Shown here in pieces: positions 15,959-24,689 of a stretch of DNA of 64,000 nt. The stretch covers positions 372,001-436,000 of the forward strand of contig NZ_JAKKCM010000002.1 of the NCBI RefSeq assembly GCF_021728395.1. The letters run 5' to 3'. This stretch comes from Vibrio sp. J1-1. GTDB taxonomy: Bacteria; Pseudomonadota; Gammaproteobacteria; Enterobacterales; Vibrionaceae. Numbering within the stretch: position 1 is the first letter of the stretch; every line of letters begins with the position of its first letter. The translations under genes and the position numbers were made by a program. A model generated the notes under the pieces. The model was given only the letters and a program-made list of their open reading frames with translations, searched no databases and had not been told where the DNA came from.

Positions 15959-18529
15959 ATGAAAAAAACACTGATTACATTATCGGTGGGTCTGGCACTT
16001 TCTAACATTGCCAACGCCGAAGTTTTGATTACGGAATATGTTGAAGGAGGCAGCTATAATAAAGCAATAGAGCTGTACAACAATGGCTCGGAAAGTGTTC
16101 TGCTCTCTAATTACACGTTGGCACGCTATAAAGACGGTTCTGAAACCCCAACACCAATGGTTAGCTTGACCGGTACATTAGCGCCACAAGAGCTATTGGT
16201 CGTGCAAAACAGTCAGGCAGAGCTGTCGCTACCGGCTGATGTCGCCACTATCATTTCTTCTGGCCTGGTACATAATGGTGGTGATGCGGTTGCGCTTCTC
16301 AATAACGGTATTGTGGTCGATATTGTTGGTGATGTGCCAACGACCAGTGGTTGGGGGAAAGATATTACTCTACGCCGTATAGGACGTTCGGCGAACACGG
16401 TATACGATGAGAGTGACTGGAGTAACTACGCCAAAGATACCTTTGATGGCCTGGGAAACCTGTCTGATGAAACTGTAGATAAGACTATTCCCGACGCGAC
16501 AGCGACAACCATTATGGAAATACAGGGAGATTCCTGGAGTTCACCTTTAATTGAATCTGGTTATGAATCAGAGGGGTATTACGAAGTTACAGGTATTGTG
16601 ACGGCTATTCAAACGTCAGCATTAGGGAATGATCTGCCGGTAGGATTCTTCCTGCAAGATCAATATGGGGACGGTAACGAGAATACCTCTGACGCAATTT
16701 TCATCAGAGGTGATATTAATGGTATCGAGGTTGGTAATACCGTTACTGTTCAGGGTAAAGCCTATGAAAGCTATGGCTGGACTCAACTGATTGATACGCA
16801 TATCAATAATGTCGAACCTACCCAAATCGCGATCACTCCAACCCCACTGCGTACTCTGGATACTGATGAAAGTTTCGACTTTACGCTGGAGCGCCATGAG
16901 GGCATGTTGATTGAGCTAGACGAAGCAGCTGACATGCATATCACGCGTACGTTCAGCTTTGATTATGATGCTTACCGCTACAATATGATGGCGTCCTATG
17001 AGCGGGTTAACCTACATGTGAACCAGCAAAATGTACCGGGTTCAGTCGAAGCATTAGCGCAGGATAATGAGAATAAAGATCGCCGTATCTATATTGAGTC
17101 ATTCCAAAAAGCGGCCAACGGTGTGGTACCTTGGTACAGTGATTTTCTGACAGAAAGTGCGGTCCCAATGGAAGACGGTACGACGACCAGTGATGATTAT
17201 ATCCGTATCGACGATACTATTAACGGGCTTCAGGGCGTATTGGGGTATTCATACAGTGACTTCCGTCTGTACGTAACCAATCAAGCGACCCAGGACACGT
17301 TTATTCATGACAATGACCGTACCACCGCTCCTGACGTTGCCGATGGTGATCTGCGCGTTGCCACTTTCAACGTTCTCAACTACTTTAACTCTCCATTTGG
17401 CGGTGCAGAAAACCCTTATGGTAACAACCGTGGTGCTGAAACTTTCGGTGAGTTTGAACGTCAGGGTGACAAAATTGCAAAAGCCATTGTCGCGATGGAC
17501 GCGGATATCGTTGGCTTGATGGAGATTGAAAACAATGGTTTCGGCGAAGAGTCTGCTGTAGCGCATTTGGTCAATAAAATTAATCTTTTGATTGAAGATG
17601 AGTCTGACCAGTATTCGTATGTATCCAGTGATGGTTATGAATACGTAGGTACTGATGCCATCACTAACCAAGTGATATTCAAACCTGCTAAAGTAACACT
17701 CGATACGTACCGACTGATCAAAATGCCGGAACAACACGCCACCGAAGGTGAGGATACTGACAACTATCAGAGGGATGCCATAACACCAACTTTCCGTATC
17801 AAGGGGAGTGATGAAACCATTACGGTATCTGTTAATCACTTCAAGTCAAAGGGCTCAACCTGTTGGGAAGATGTGAACCTGCAGAACAAACAAGATGTAG
17901 ATGGGCAGGGCTCATGTGAAAACTTTCGGGTTTCTGCCGCACAACACTTGGGAACTGAGTTGGCTAAAATCGACGGACATAAGCTGATTCTGGGAGACCT
18001 GAACTCTTACGCCAGCGAAGACCCGATTTTGTTGCTAACAGAGCTTCCAGAAGGTTACTCGGTGACACCAGCTCGTGATACGTTTATTGGTGATCAAAAA
18101 ATGGATGGGGCTCAACCTGAAAGCCTCTCACAATCATTTGGCTACAGAAATGTTATCAGAGAATGGCATCCGAACTCATACAGCTATTCGTACAATGACA
18201 CTTTAGGGAGTCTGGATTATATTCTGTCAGATGCAGAAACGGCAGAAAACAACGTCGTTGCCGCTATCGACTGGAATATTAACTCACCTGAATCAACTTA
18301 CGTTGACTACTCGACAGAATACTCAGGTGATTTACCGAAATATTCTGATATTTACCGAGCGTCTGATCATGATCCAGCGATCGTCGTGCTTGCATTTGGC
18401 AATGATGATAAACATAAGCCTGGAAAGAACCCTAATCATCCTAACAAGCACAACAAACATAAAAATAAACACAACCACCCAAACAACAAAGACAAGCCAA
18501 AGAAACCGTGGTTTCAAGGCAATCACTAA
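15959..18529 (+). CDS. Secreted ExeM/NucH (Xds-like) endonuclease with basic low-complexity tail
   Basis: This is an extracellular DNase of the ExeM/NucH group, related by architecture to V. cholerae Xds. A signal peptide (MKKTLITLSVGLALSNIANA) precedes a lamin-tail domain (VLITEYVEGGSYNKAIELYN), an OB-like segment (ITGIVT-type strands to about residue 300) and an endonuclease/exonuclease/phosphatase domain. The EEP motifs are intact: LRVATFNVLNYF, GLMEIENN, VNHFKSKGS, ILGDLNSYA, SLDYILSD and ASDHDPAIV. After the catalytic domain the last 40 residues are almost only H, K, N and P, ending KKPWFQGNH; no GlyGly-CTERM or RTX motif is present. The start follows GGATGAG. It probably degrades extracellular DNA for phosphate and nucleoside supply or biofilm remodelling. 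Confidence 0.88.
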   Translation: MKKTLITLSVGLALSNIANAEVLITEYVEGGSYNKAIELYNNGSESVLLSNYTLARYKDGSETPTPMVSLTGTLAPQELLVVQNSQAELSLPADVATIISSGLVHNGGDAVALLNNGIVVDIVGDVPTTSGWGKDITLRRIGRSANTVYDESDWSNYAKDTFDGLGNLSDETVDKTIPDATATTIMEIQGDSWSSPLIESGYESEGYYEVTGIVTAIQTSALGNDLPVGFFLQDQYGDGNENTSDAIFIRGDINGIEVGNTVTVQGKAYESYGWTQLIDTHINNVEPTQIAITPTPLRTLDTDESFDFTLERHEGMLIELDEAADMHITRTFSFDYDAYRYNMMASYERVNLHVNQQNVPGSVEALAQDNENKDRRIYIESFQKAANGVVPWYSDFLTESAVPMEDGTTTSDDYIRIDDTINGLQGVLGYSYSDFRLYVTNQATQDTFIHDNDRTTAPDVADGDLRVATFNVLNYFNSPFGGAENPYGNNRGAETFGEFERQGDKIAKAIVAMDADIVGLMEIENNGFGEESAVAHLVNKINLLIEDESDQYSYVSSDGYEYVGTDAITNQVIFKPAKVTLDTYRLIKMPEQHATEGEDTDNYQRDAITPTFRIKGSDETITVSVNHFKSKGSTCWEDVNLQNKQDVDGQGSCENFRVSAAQHLGTELAKIDGHKLILGDLNSYASEDPILLLTELPEGYSVTPARDTFIGDQKMDGAQPESLSQSFGYRNVIREWHPNSYSYSYNDTLGSLDYILSDAETAENNVVAAIDWNINSPESTYVDYSTEYSGDLPKYSDIYRASDHDPAIVVLAFGNDDKHKPGKNPNHPNKHNKHKNKHNHPNNKDKPKKPWFQGNH

Positions 18530-18637
18530 CAAAATGAGCTTTACTGGAGTTCATCGATTTGAGCAGATATTAGCGGTATGAATAGGGTCGATTGCCGTTC
18601 ATACCAATAAAGGTGGTACTTAAATCGCAAGCATCCA

Positions 18638-18685
18638 AGCCCGGCCATGAAGTGTAATGCTCACATGCTGCCGGGCTTTTTCTTT
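18638..18685 (+). terminator. Intrinsic terminator after the nuclease gene
   Basis: AGCCCGGC (18638-18645) pairs with GCCGGGCT (18670-18677), followed by TTTTTCTTTC. It faces the plus strand. Confidence 0.8.
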
Positions 18686-18743
18686 CTTCATATCCTTGCT
18701 TCTAGTTCATCATCAGTAACAAGCTAACAGTATTAATTCTAAG

Positions 18744-18769
18744 AAAAAGGGCTGGTAAACCAGCCCTTT
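18744..18769 (-). terminator. Terminator of the gluconate kinase operon
   Basis: AAAGGGCTGGT (18746-18756) and ACCAGCCCTTT (18759-18769) form an 11-bp stem. On the minus strand it is followed by TTTTTCTTAG, so it terminates the dctPQM-gntK message just past the kinase stop codon. Confidence 0.85.
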
Positions 18770-18773
18770 ATGA

Positions 18774-19256
18774 TCAAACTTTTGCGAGGATATCGCCGAC
18801 AACTTTTTCTGGAGGCTGATTGATATCGATATAGATTGCCTCCTGCTCGGTGGGTTCAATCAGGGTATTAAACTGGCTTTCTAGCATCGCTGAACCTTGG
18901 AAATAGTGATCTTCTCTGGCTTTTAGACGAGCCCATATCGTGTCAAAATCACCTTTTAAATAGCAGAACGTGAGATCATTACAGCCTGCTCTTAATGTTT
19001 CTCTGTACTCTGGTTTTAAGGCAGAGCATGCCAGTACCAAGTTTTCTTGCTCCTGTATTAACGTATTTAAGGTTAACAGCCACTCTTTTCTGTCTTCATC
19101 GGTAAGAGGGATGCCATTCCTCATTTTTTCAACGTTCTCCGTTGGATGGTAATCATCACCATCGAAAAAAGGGATGTTCAGAGATTTTGCCAGCGAGTCA
19201 CCGATAGAAGATTTACCGCACCCAGAAACACCCATAACGACATATTTTTTATTCAT
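18774..19256 (-). CDS. gntK: Gluconokinase (GntK/IdnK type)
   Basis: The enzyme phosphorylates D-gluconate to 6-phosphogluconate, entry point to the Entner-Doudoroff and pentose phosphate routes. The P-loop GVSGCGKSS (residues 9-17), DGDDYHP, NGIPLTDEDR, ACSALKPEYR and LKAREDHYFQGSAMLESQF are diagnostic for GntK-type kinases. At 160 residues it is close to the usual length. It is the last gene of the TRAP transporter operon, 34 bp after dctM, so the imported substrate is most likely gluconate. Whether it is gntK or idnK by origin cannot be told. Confidence 0.92.
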   Translation of the reverse strand: MNKKYVVMGVSGCGKSSIGDSLAKSLNIPFFDGDDYHPTENVEKMRNGIPLTDEDRKEWLLTLNTLIQEQENLVLACSALKPEYRETLRAGCNDLTFCYLKGDFDTIWARLKAREDHYFQGSAMLESQFNTLIEPTEQEAIYIDINQPPEKVVGDILAKV

Positions 19257-19290
19257 AGTATCAACTCATAATTAGGCTTAATGGGCAGAT

Positions 19291-20727
19291 TTATCGCCAC
19301 CATAATGCAAGCTCAGGGAATACAATCACGAGAGCAAGAACACAAACTTGTAGTGCTATAAACGGAAGTAGTGCAGTGAATATTTCACCAAGGCTAATGT
19401 CTTTAGGCGCAACAGACTTAAGATAAAATGCGGCTGGACCAAAAGGTGGCGACAAGAACGCGACCTGCATATTCAGACAGAACACCACACCAAACCAGAT
19501 TGGGTCCATCCCAAGGCCGGTAATAATTGGCACGAAAATCGGCATGGTAAGCAATGCAACGCCTACCCAGTCAAGGAACATGCCCAGAACAAACAGGATT
19601 GCCATCATAATAAGCAGGGTAGACATTGCGTTACCGCCACTTGCCGCAAGAATGGTTTCCTCAACAAAATCGATACCACCCATCAGGTTATAAACGCCAA
19701 CCAATGCTGAAGCGCCGATACCGATCCACATGATCATGCCGCAGGTACGCATGGTTGCGATGGAAGACTCTTTGACCATTTTCCAATTTAGCTCTTTGCG
19801 AATCGCAGCGCTGATAGCAATACCAACCACACCCAACGCAGAAGCTTCGGTAACTGATGCGATACCGGTGTAAATACTTCCTAGAACCGTCGCAACCGAT
19901 AGCAGAGGGAAGAACAGCGCTTTGAAGTAGCTAGGGTGATCTTCAGCATCTTTAGCCAGATCTTCTTCTGATGGCAGTGGTGCAAGGGCTGGATTAAGCT
20001 TACAGCGAATGAGTACGTAAGCCATGTAAAACATAGCGAGAATGAATGCCGGTAAGAATGCCGCTTTAAATAGCTCGCCAATCGATACTGACGCCGATAA
20101 ACCATAAATAATCAGTACGATACTTGGTGGAAGCATAGTACCTAACGCACCACCAGCACACGTTGTACCAATTGCTAGCTTCCGGTCATAACCAAGTCTT
20201 AGCATTTGTGGCAGTGCAAGAATACCGAGTAGCACTGTTTCGCCACCGATAACGCCCGACATAGATGCAAGAATCACCGCAACAAGCAGAGTTTGAACCG
20301 CAACCCCACCGCGCACTTTACGGCCAACACTCTTCATTGCATCGAACAAGTCTCTGGCAATTCCTGAGCGGTCGAGTAATGCAGCCATCAGTACAAACAT
20401 TGGTACCGCGAGGAACACGTAACCACTGACGAAGCTAAAAATACGGCTCGTAATAAGTGGCAGCGCATCGACGCCAAACCAACCTAAGGTAAAGATCAGT
20501 GCGACTAGACCTGTAACGAAAGCGAGTTGCATGCCAGTCAACAATAGACCAATCATTAACGCAAGCATCAACAAGCTACCATACTCGATGCCAATTGATG
20601 ACAAGTTCGATGTGAAGGTTTGCACACCAACCCATCCTAAAGCAGCCGCTAAGGTCAGAAGGCCGATGACAAGGAACACTGGTTTGTAGCTCCCAACAGA
20701 AGGTTTTGTAGAAGATAAGTTATTCAT
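19291..20727 (-). CDS. dctM: TRAP transporter large permease (DctM family)
   Basis: The large subunit forms the sodium-driven translocation channel of a tripartite ATP-independent periplasmic transporter. Many hydrophobic helices are visible, with conserved loops GGETVLLGILALPQML, GTMLPPSIVLIIYG and AFLSPPFGPAAFYLKSVAP. At 478 residues it is longer than the roughly 425 usual for DctM. The extra N-terminal 50 residues add a helix. Its start overlaps the dctQ end by eight bases, so translation is coupled. Confidence 0.9.
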   Translation of the reverse strand: MNNLSSTKPSVGSYKPVFLVIGLLTLAAALGWVGVQTFTSNLSSIGIEYGSLLMLALMIGLLLTGMQLAFVTGLVALIFTLGWFGVDALPLITSRIFSFVSGYVFLAVPMFVLMAALLDRSGIARDLFDAMKSVGRKVRGGVAVQTLLVAVILASMSGVIGGETVLLGILALPQMLRLGYDRKLAIGTTCAGGALGTMLPPSIVLIIYGLSASVSIGELFKAAFLPAFILAMFYMAYVLIRCKLNPALAPLPSEEDLAKDAEDHPSYFKALFFPLLSVATVLGSIYTGIASVTEASALGVVGIAISAAIRKELNWKMVKESSIATMRTCGMIMWIGIGASALVGVYNLMGGIDFVEETILAASGGNAMSTLLIMMAILFVLGMFLDWVGVALLTMPIFVPIITGLGMDPIWFGVVFCLNMQVAFLSPPFGPAAFYLKSVAPKDISLGEIFTALLPFIALQVCVLALVIVFPELALWWR

Positions 20728-21268
20728 CGCCTTCGTCCCTTAGTTGTTGAATTTCTTTAATAAAATGCAAAATGAATTGAATAAACATCAGGCAAACGGT
20801 AAATAGAATGATGCCTTTAAGCAGGGCAGGAAATGGAGGATTCCAAGCGGAGCCCGAGGTTTCTAACCTCAATCCGCCCCAAGGTGCAAACCAAGAGTTA
20901 GCAACAGTTTGCCACGCGGCATAAATCAATAACCCGCTAAACAGCAACCCTGCTAGGTGGTGAAAGACATTCAGGTAACGCTTTGTCTTTGGTGATACCG
21001 CATCGTAAACGAGAACGACCCTTACATGTTTGTCGGTTGCGAGAGCGTAGGCCCCGCCGATCACAAACAGTGCTCCACCAATAAAGGAGGCGGTTTCGTG
21101 TACCCACATGGTTGGTGAGTTAAACAAATAGCGGCTTGCTACTTCGTAAAATGAAATGATGACGGTGGCAACAAACAATAAACTAAACAGTTCACTGATT
21201 TTGGTTATTGCTTTATCGAGAACATTCTGGGGCATTTCAGCCGCGAGATTTGTGTCTGGTTCTTTCAT
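20720..21268 (-). CDS. dctQ: TRAP transporter small permease (DctQ family)
   Basis: The small membrane subunit has four hydrophobic helices (LFVATVIISFYEVASRYLF, IGGALFVIGGAYALAT, LAGLLFSGLLIYAAW and ILFTVCLMFIQFILHF) and the DctQ hallmark region FNSPTMWVHETASFIGGA with WVHE. It associates with DctM in the inner membrane. It lies between an attenuator hairpin after dctP and the overlapping dctM gene. Confidence 0.9.
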   Translation of the reverse strand: MKEPDTNLAAEMPQNVLDKAITKISELFSLLFVATVIISFYEVASRYLFNSPTMWVHETASFIGGALFVIGGAYALATDKHVRVVLVYDAVSPKTKRYLNVFHHLAGLLFSGLLIYAAWQTVANSWFAPWGGLRLETSGSAWNPPFPALLKGIILFTVCLMFIQFILHFIKEIQQLRDEGDE

Positions 21269-21286
21269 ATGTCTAATTCCAAATGA

Positions 21287-21317
21287 AAAAGGGAGGAGTA
21301 AACCTCCCTTTTTTTAA
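21287..21317 (-). terminator. Attenuator between dctP and dctQ
   Basis: GGGAGG/CCTCCC arms (21291-21296 and 21303-21308) with A and T runs on both sides make a strong hairpin with a U-tract on the minus strand. Placed between the binding protein and membrane genes, it would let more dctP than dctQM be made. Confidence 0.75.
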
Positions 21318-21321
21318 CAAC

Positions 21322-22338
21322 TTATAGAAGACCTGAGTCTTTTAGGTAAGTCGTAATAGAATCGTAAACTTTTTTCGCATTAGGAGAGAGCTCAGCATAT
21401 TTTTCCCACTCGCCCATCGCTATCAGACGGAACCTCTTACGCTCTTCTTCTGACCAGTCGTGAATGGTAATGTTAGGGTTCGCTTCCGCTTCTTTAACGG
21501 CTTTCTGATCTGCGATACGCAGTTGAGTCGTAATATCTTCAGCAAAGTCACGAACCGATACTGTCATGATCTCTTGAAGATCGGCTGGTAGTTTGTCCCA
21601 CTTTTTCTGACTCATTGAGATATCAATCGTTGGCAGTGAGTGGAAGCCCGGTTGAACAGGGTGAGTGGCGATATCGTTCATGCCTGCTTGATGGTTAGTA
21701 GAGAAAACGGTGTAGTCAGCAGCATCAATAACGCCTTTACTCAAACCAGTAAAGACTTCTGAACCAGGTAGGTTTACGGGGGTTGCACCTGCGGCCGCAA
21801 AAACTTGTTGAACCAGACCCTCCGGAGCACGAAGCTTAAGACCTTTTAGATCATCAACGCCATTTAGTGGCACTTTAGATACAAACGATTCTACGCCTGT
21901 TGTTGAACCGCCAATATATTTCACGCCGTAAGGCGCGTAGAGCTCAGTCATCAACTCATAACCACCGCCGTAGTTAATGTATTGAAGTAGTTGGCGAGTG
22001 TCTGACCATGCACCAACCATATTACCAATCAGACCAAAAGCAGGGTCCTGACCAGTGAAGTAACCTGTAGCGGTAATATGACCATCGATGATGCCCATTT
22101 TGATAGCACCCAAGGTTTCGGTGTGTTTAACCACGGCACCAACAGGTAATAAGTCGATTTCAATACGACCACCAGACATTTGCTCTACGCGTTCAGTCCA
22201 TTCTTTTTGAACCTGAAAGTTCTTGTCACCAGACGGATCACTGGATTGAAACTTAAAGTTAAAGTCAGCAGCGAAAGCGGAAGTGGATAGCAACGCTAGT
22301 GAGATAGCTGAGGTTAGGGATTTTTGTATGATGCTCAT
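21322..22338 (-). CDS. dctP: TRAP transporter periplasmic substrate-binding protein (DctP family), probably for gluconate
   Basis: A signal peptide ending TSAFA-ADFNF is followed by a DctP-type binding protein of 338 residues in all. Family motifs include FKFQSSDPSGDKNFQVQKEW, the carboxylate-binding arginine region LKGLKLRAPEG and LPGSEVFTGLSKGVIDAADY. It captures an organic acid in the periplasm and hands it to DctQM. The gluconokinase gene in the same operon and GntR-like operators upstream point to gluconate or a related sugar acid; this is inference from context. Confidence 0.9.
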   Translation of the reverse strand: MSIIQKSLTSAISLALLSTSAFAADFNFKFQSSDPSGDKNFQVQKEWTERVEQMSGGRIEIDLLPVGAVVKHTETLGAIKMGIIDGHITATGYFTGQDPAFGLIGNMVGAWSDTRQLLQYINYGGGYELMTELYAPYGVKYIGGSTTGVESFVSKVPLNGVDDLKGLKLRAPEGLVQQVFAAAGATPVNLPGSEVFTGLSKGVIDAADYTVFSTNHQAGMNDIATHPVQPGFHSLPTIDISMSQKKWDKLPADLQEIMTVSVRDFAEDITTQLRIADQKAVKEAEANPNITIHDWSEEERKRFRLIAMGEWEKYAELSPNAKKVYDSITTYLKDSGLL

Positions 22339-22390
22339 TCATTCGTCCTTTAATTTATTATCGGATCTACTTGTATTCCTACTACGCCCG

Positions 22391-22429
22391 AATGTTACCG
22401 GGAACATTGGCTAAGTTACCGGTAACATG
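22391..22429 (-). promoter_or_regulatory. Two GntR-like operators upstream of the TRAP operon
   Basis: AATGTTACCGGGAACATT (22391-22408) and GTTACCGGTAAC (22415-22426, extended to about 22429) both match the enterobacterial GntR/IdnR operator pattern ATGTTACC-N2-GTAACAT. Their centres are 21 bp apart, two helical turns, and they lie about 60-90 bp before the dctP start. Gluconate-responsive repression by a GntR-type LacI-family protein is likely. The regulator gene is not in the window. Confidence 0.75.
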
Positions 22430-22620
22430 AGGCGAAATCTAGGAGTTTGATCACGTTCTATAACATCTTTAATTAGTTTCTAACATGAATGAGAAGTCTG
22501 TTATGAATAGGGATTTATATCTTTTCGGCGGAATTCTTCACACTGAGATAGACTTTGCTATTTGTTTCAGTTATATCTCGTAATTCCGTTCGATGTCATT
22601 TGGTAAAAGGGTTGATCGTC

Positions 22621-23262
22621 ATGTTGGAGATGTTTGGCGTAATTAATATATGGACGTATTTGGTCGGTCTGACCATGATCATTCTTGCTCCGGGTCCAAA
22701 CTCTCTCTATGTGTTGAAATCTAGCTCATCGCTGGGTGTTAAGGCGGGTTATAAAGCAGCTTCTGGTGTGCTTATTGGTGACGCAGTTTTAATTTTGCTC
22801 TCTTACCTAGGTGTTGCTTCGTTAATTCAAACTTCTCCCGTCTTGTTCACGATTATTCGCTACTTGGGTGCCGCATACTTGCTGTATTTAGGGGTGAAAA
22901 TCGTTCATCAGTTAATGAGCAAAAGTGATGATGGTGAATCAGACGTCGCTCGCCCTAAGAAACGCGAAAATGTGTTTGCTAAGTCGCTGACGTTAAGTCT
23001 GACCAATCCAAAAGCAATCCTGTTTTACGTCTCTTTCTTTATACAGTTTATTGATTATACGTATGAACACACGTGGATTTCATACTTGATCCTAGCGTTT
23101 ATCTTAGAAGTCTTTAGCATCATTTATTTGAGTACGCTGATCTTTCTGGGATCATCATTAACCCAATTATTCAAAGATAATAAAGTGTTAGCAAAGTTAG
23201 GCAACGGGTTACTTGGTATGTTCTTTATGGGCTTTGCGGCACGACTAGCGAGTCTGAGTTGA
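22621..23262 (+). CDS. leuE: LysE/RhtB-family exporter, LeuE-like
   Basis: This inner-membrane amino acid exporter closely resembles E. coli LeuE throughout, including INIWTYLVGLTMIILAPGPN (RhtB signature), GYKAASGVLIGDAVL, LSLTNPKAILFYVSFF and the ending GFAARLASLS. Six hydrophobic helices fit the family. The ATG at 22621 follows AAAGGG. An upstream in-frame TTG at 22555 would add a 22-residue leader that is not typical. Leucine export is the likely role. Divergent from the gluconate TRAP operon. Confidence 0.85.
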   Translation: MLEMFGVINIWTYLVGLTMIILAPGPNSLYVLKSSSSLGVKAGYKAASGVLIGDAVLILLSYLGVASLIQTSPVLFTIIRYLGAAYLLYLGVKIVHQLMSKSDDGESDVARPKKRENVFAKSLTLSLTNPKAILFYVSFFIQFIDYTYEHTWISYLILAFILEVFSIIYLSTLIFLGSSLTQLFKDNKVLAKLGNGLLGMFFMGFAARLASLS

Positions 23263-23343
23263 GTTTTAATTGATGCATAACCTGTTGCTCCCAGAGCTAT
23301 CTGATGAGCTTGTCTAGACGTAGAGACTAGTGGCTAGTTGAAT

Positions 23344-23379
23344 AAAAAGTGGGGGAGATTCTAACTCCTCCACTTTTTT
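23344..23379 (+). terminator. Intrinsic terminator after leuE
   Basis: AAAAAGTGG-GGGAG pairs with CTCCTCCACTTTTTT across a short loop, ending in a six-T run. The flanking A and T runs could let it work in both directions for the convergent genes. Confidence 0.85.
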
Positions 23380-23443
23380 GATGCTCAAACGACCTAATGG
23401 GTCATGTGTTTTCCAGCTTTAGTGGCGGCGAGTTACCCAGATA

Positions 23444-23851
23444 TTATCGTTTAAAACGGGCTCGTGAAGAGCGTTCTTTATGCGCTGAAGCGGCTTTAGC
23501 CTGCGATTTTAAGATCGACTCAACCGTAAGTTCCATTGGCTCTTTAGGTTTAAGTCCGTGTGGAAACGTACGGGAACGTGGCGGCAGATCGAACTCTTCA
23601 CTTGACGCTCTCGGCATACGCTTAAAGCGGTACAAATAAAAGTTTTCTAGCTTCTCTCTCGCCCAATCTGTTTTCTTTAAATACTTCACGCTACTTGCGA
23701 CTGAGGGATTTGTATGAAAACAATTAAATCGCATTGCTGCATCTAAGATATCCCATCCATAAAAGTCCGCTAGTTCTGCGATCATCGTCTCTAGTTTAAG
23801 ACCATGGAGAGGGTTGTTTTTTTGAAGTTCAATTCTTTCTTCATCAGTCAT
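23444..23851 (-). CDS. VF530-family (DUF2132) DNA-binding protein with basic tail
   Basis: The N-terminal 75 residues match the VF530/DUF2132 fold first seen in Vibrio fischeri: NPLHGLKLETMIAELADFYGWDILDAAMRFNCF and NPSVASSVKYLKKTDWAREKLENFYLYR. VF530 is annotated as DNA-binding on structural grounds. The remaining 55 residues form a basic, low-complexity extension (PPRSRTFPHGLKPKEP, ending SSRARFKR), which could strengthen nucleic-acid binding. Cellular role unknown. Convergent with leuE. Confidence 0.8.
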   Translation of the reverse strand: MTDEERIELQKNNPLHGLKLETMIAELADFYGWDILDAAMRFNCFHTNPSVASSVKYLKKTDWAREKLENFYLYRFKRMPRASSEEFDLPPRSRTFPHGLKPKEPMELTVESILKSQAKAASAHKERSSRARFKR

Positions 23852-24077
23852 GATCTGTACCTCAGGGGCTCGTGTTTAAATATAGGCATAATACCAATTC
23901 CCACAATAATCTGACCGTTTACTCATCAAGATTGGGGTTTTGTATGGGTATGACATTTAATAGCTTAAAAGCGTGAAAGAAGCTCGCTATAAAGCAAAAT
24001 CAATAGAAGAAAGGGGATCAGATAAAGAGAATTGGGGGGTCTTAAAGGGGAAGATATTAATGAAATCAGATAGAAGT

Positions 24078-24109
24078 GACGCAAGCCGTAGTTTCCTACA
24101 GCTTGCGTC
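24078..24109 (-). terminator. Terminator hairpin of the cold-shock gene
   Basis: GACGCAAGCCGTAG (24078-24091) pairs with CTACAGCTTGCGTC (24096-24109). On the minus strand this gives a 14-bp stem capped by a GAAA tetraloop, directly past the csp stop. The following U content is only moderate. Confidence 0.75.
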
Positions 24110-24120
24110 TACTTAAAATC

Positions 24121-24333
24121 TTATGCTACTTCAACGTTAGCAGCTTGAAGACCTTTTTGGCCTTGCTCTACTTCGAAAGTCACTTTTTGACCTTCAGCTA
24201 GAGTTTTGAAACCGTCAGAAGCGATTGCACGGAAATGAACGAATACGTCTGCGCCGCCGTTGTCTTGAGTTAGGAAACCAAAACCTTTAGTTTCGTTGAA
24301 CCATTTTACAGAACCAGTTGTTTTATTAGACAT
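24121..24333 (-). CDS. CspA-family cold-shock protein
   Basis: The 70-residue OB-fold protein carries both RNA-binding motifs, [15 protein letters not shown] (RNP1) and DVFVHFRAI (RNP2). Such proteins bind single-stranded RNA and prevent secondary structure. AAGGGA lies before the ATG. A gap of more than 200 bp upstream could hold the long structured leader typical of cold-inducible csp genes. Which csp paralogue it is cannot be told. Confidence 0.93.
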   Translation of the reverse strand: MSNKTTGSVKWFNETKGFGFLTQDNGGADVFVHFRAIASDGFKTLAEGQKVTFEVEQGQKGLQAANVEVA

Positions 24334-24689
24334 AATATGTCCCTTATATAAATTGAAAAAATTAATTATTTGAATGCGCTAGTAGCTTGAATTATTTAAT
24401 GTATCTTTGAAGCTAAGGGAAACACTGAGGATAACAACAGGTGAATTCTAAGGGTTTTACTTTTACTACGTGATGTCTCATTTAATAACTCTGAACAACA
24501 GAGCGACGCCATTATTGTCTTTTAGCACTCACATGTAAAGGATTATTTTCGTTTATTTTTTTGGGGGGGGAATTACACGTTTCTGAGTACGCCTTTGGTG
24601 CACAATTCGATGAAGCTAAATCACAAGCTTACAACCGAGCGGCTATAGCAGTTACTCATCATAGTCCTATGACGACTCCTCGATAGTTT
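24334..24689. other. csp leader and decayed coding DNA with a T7G8 homopolymer
   Basis: The left part is the presumed promoter and leader of the minus-strand csp gene. At 24556-24570 a T-run is followed by eight G. Beyond it, a plus-strand open stretch (about 24571-24687) reads SEYAFGAQFDEAKSQAYNRAAIAV and stops. It has the composition of real protein but no start, so it is probably the remnant of a gene I do not recognise next to the YfcC relic. Confidence 0.4.

Noticed and set aside
17249-17839. 196-codon minus-strand open frame inside the nuclease gene
   Set aside because: Shadow of the nuclease reading frame; composition and lack of start signals do not support it.
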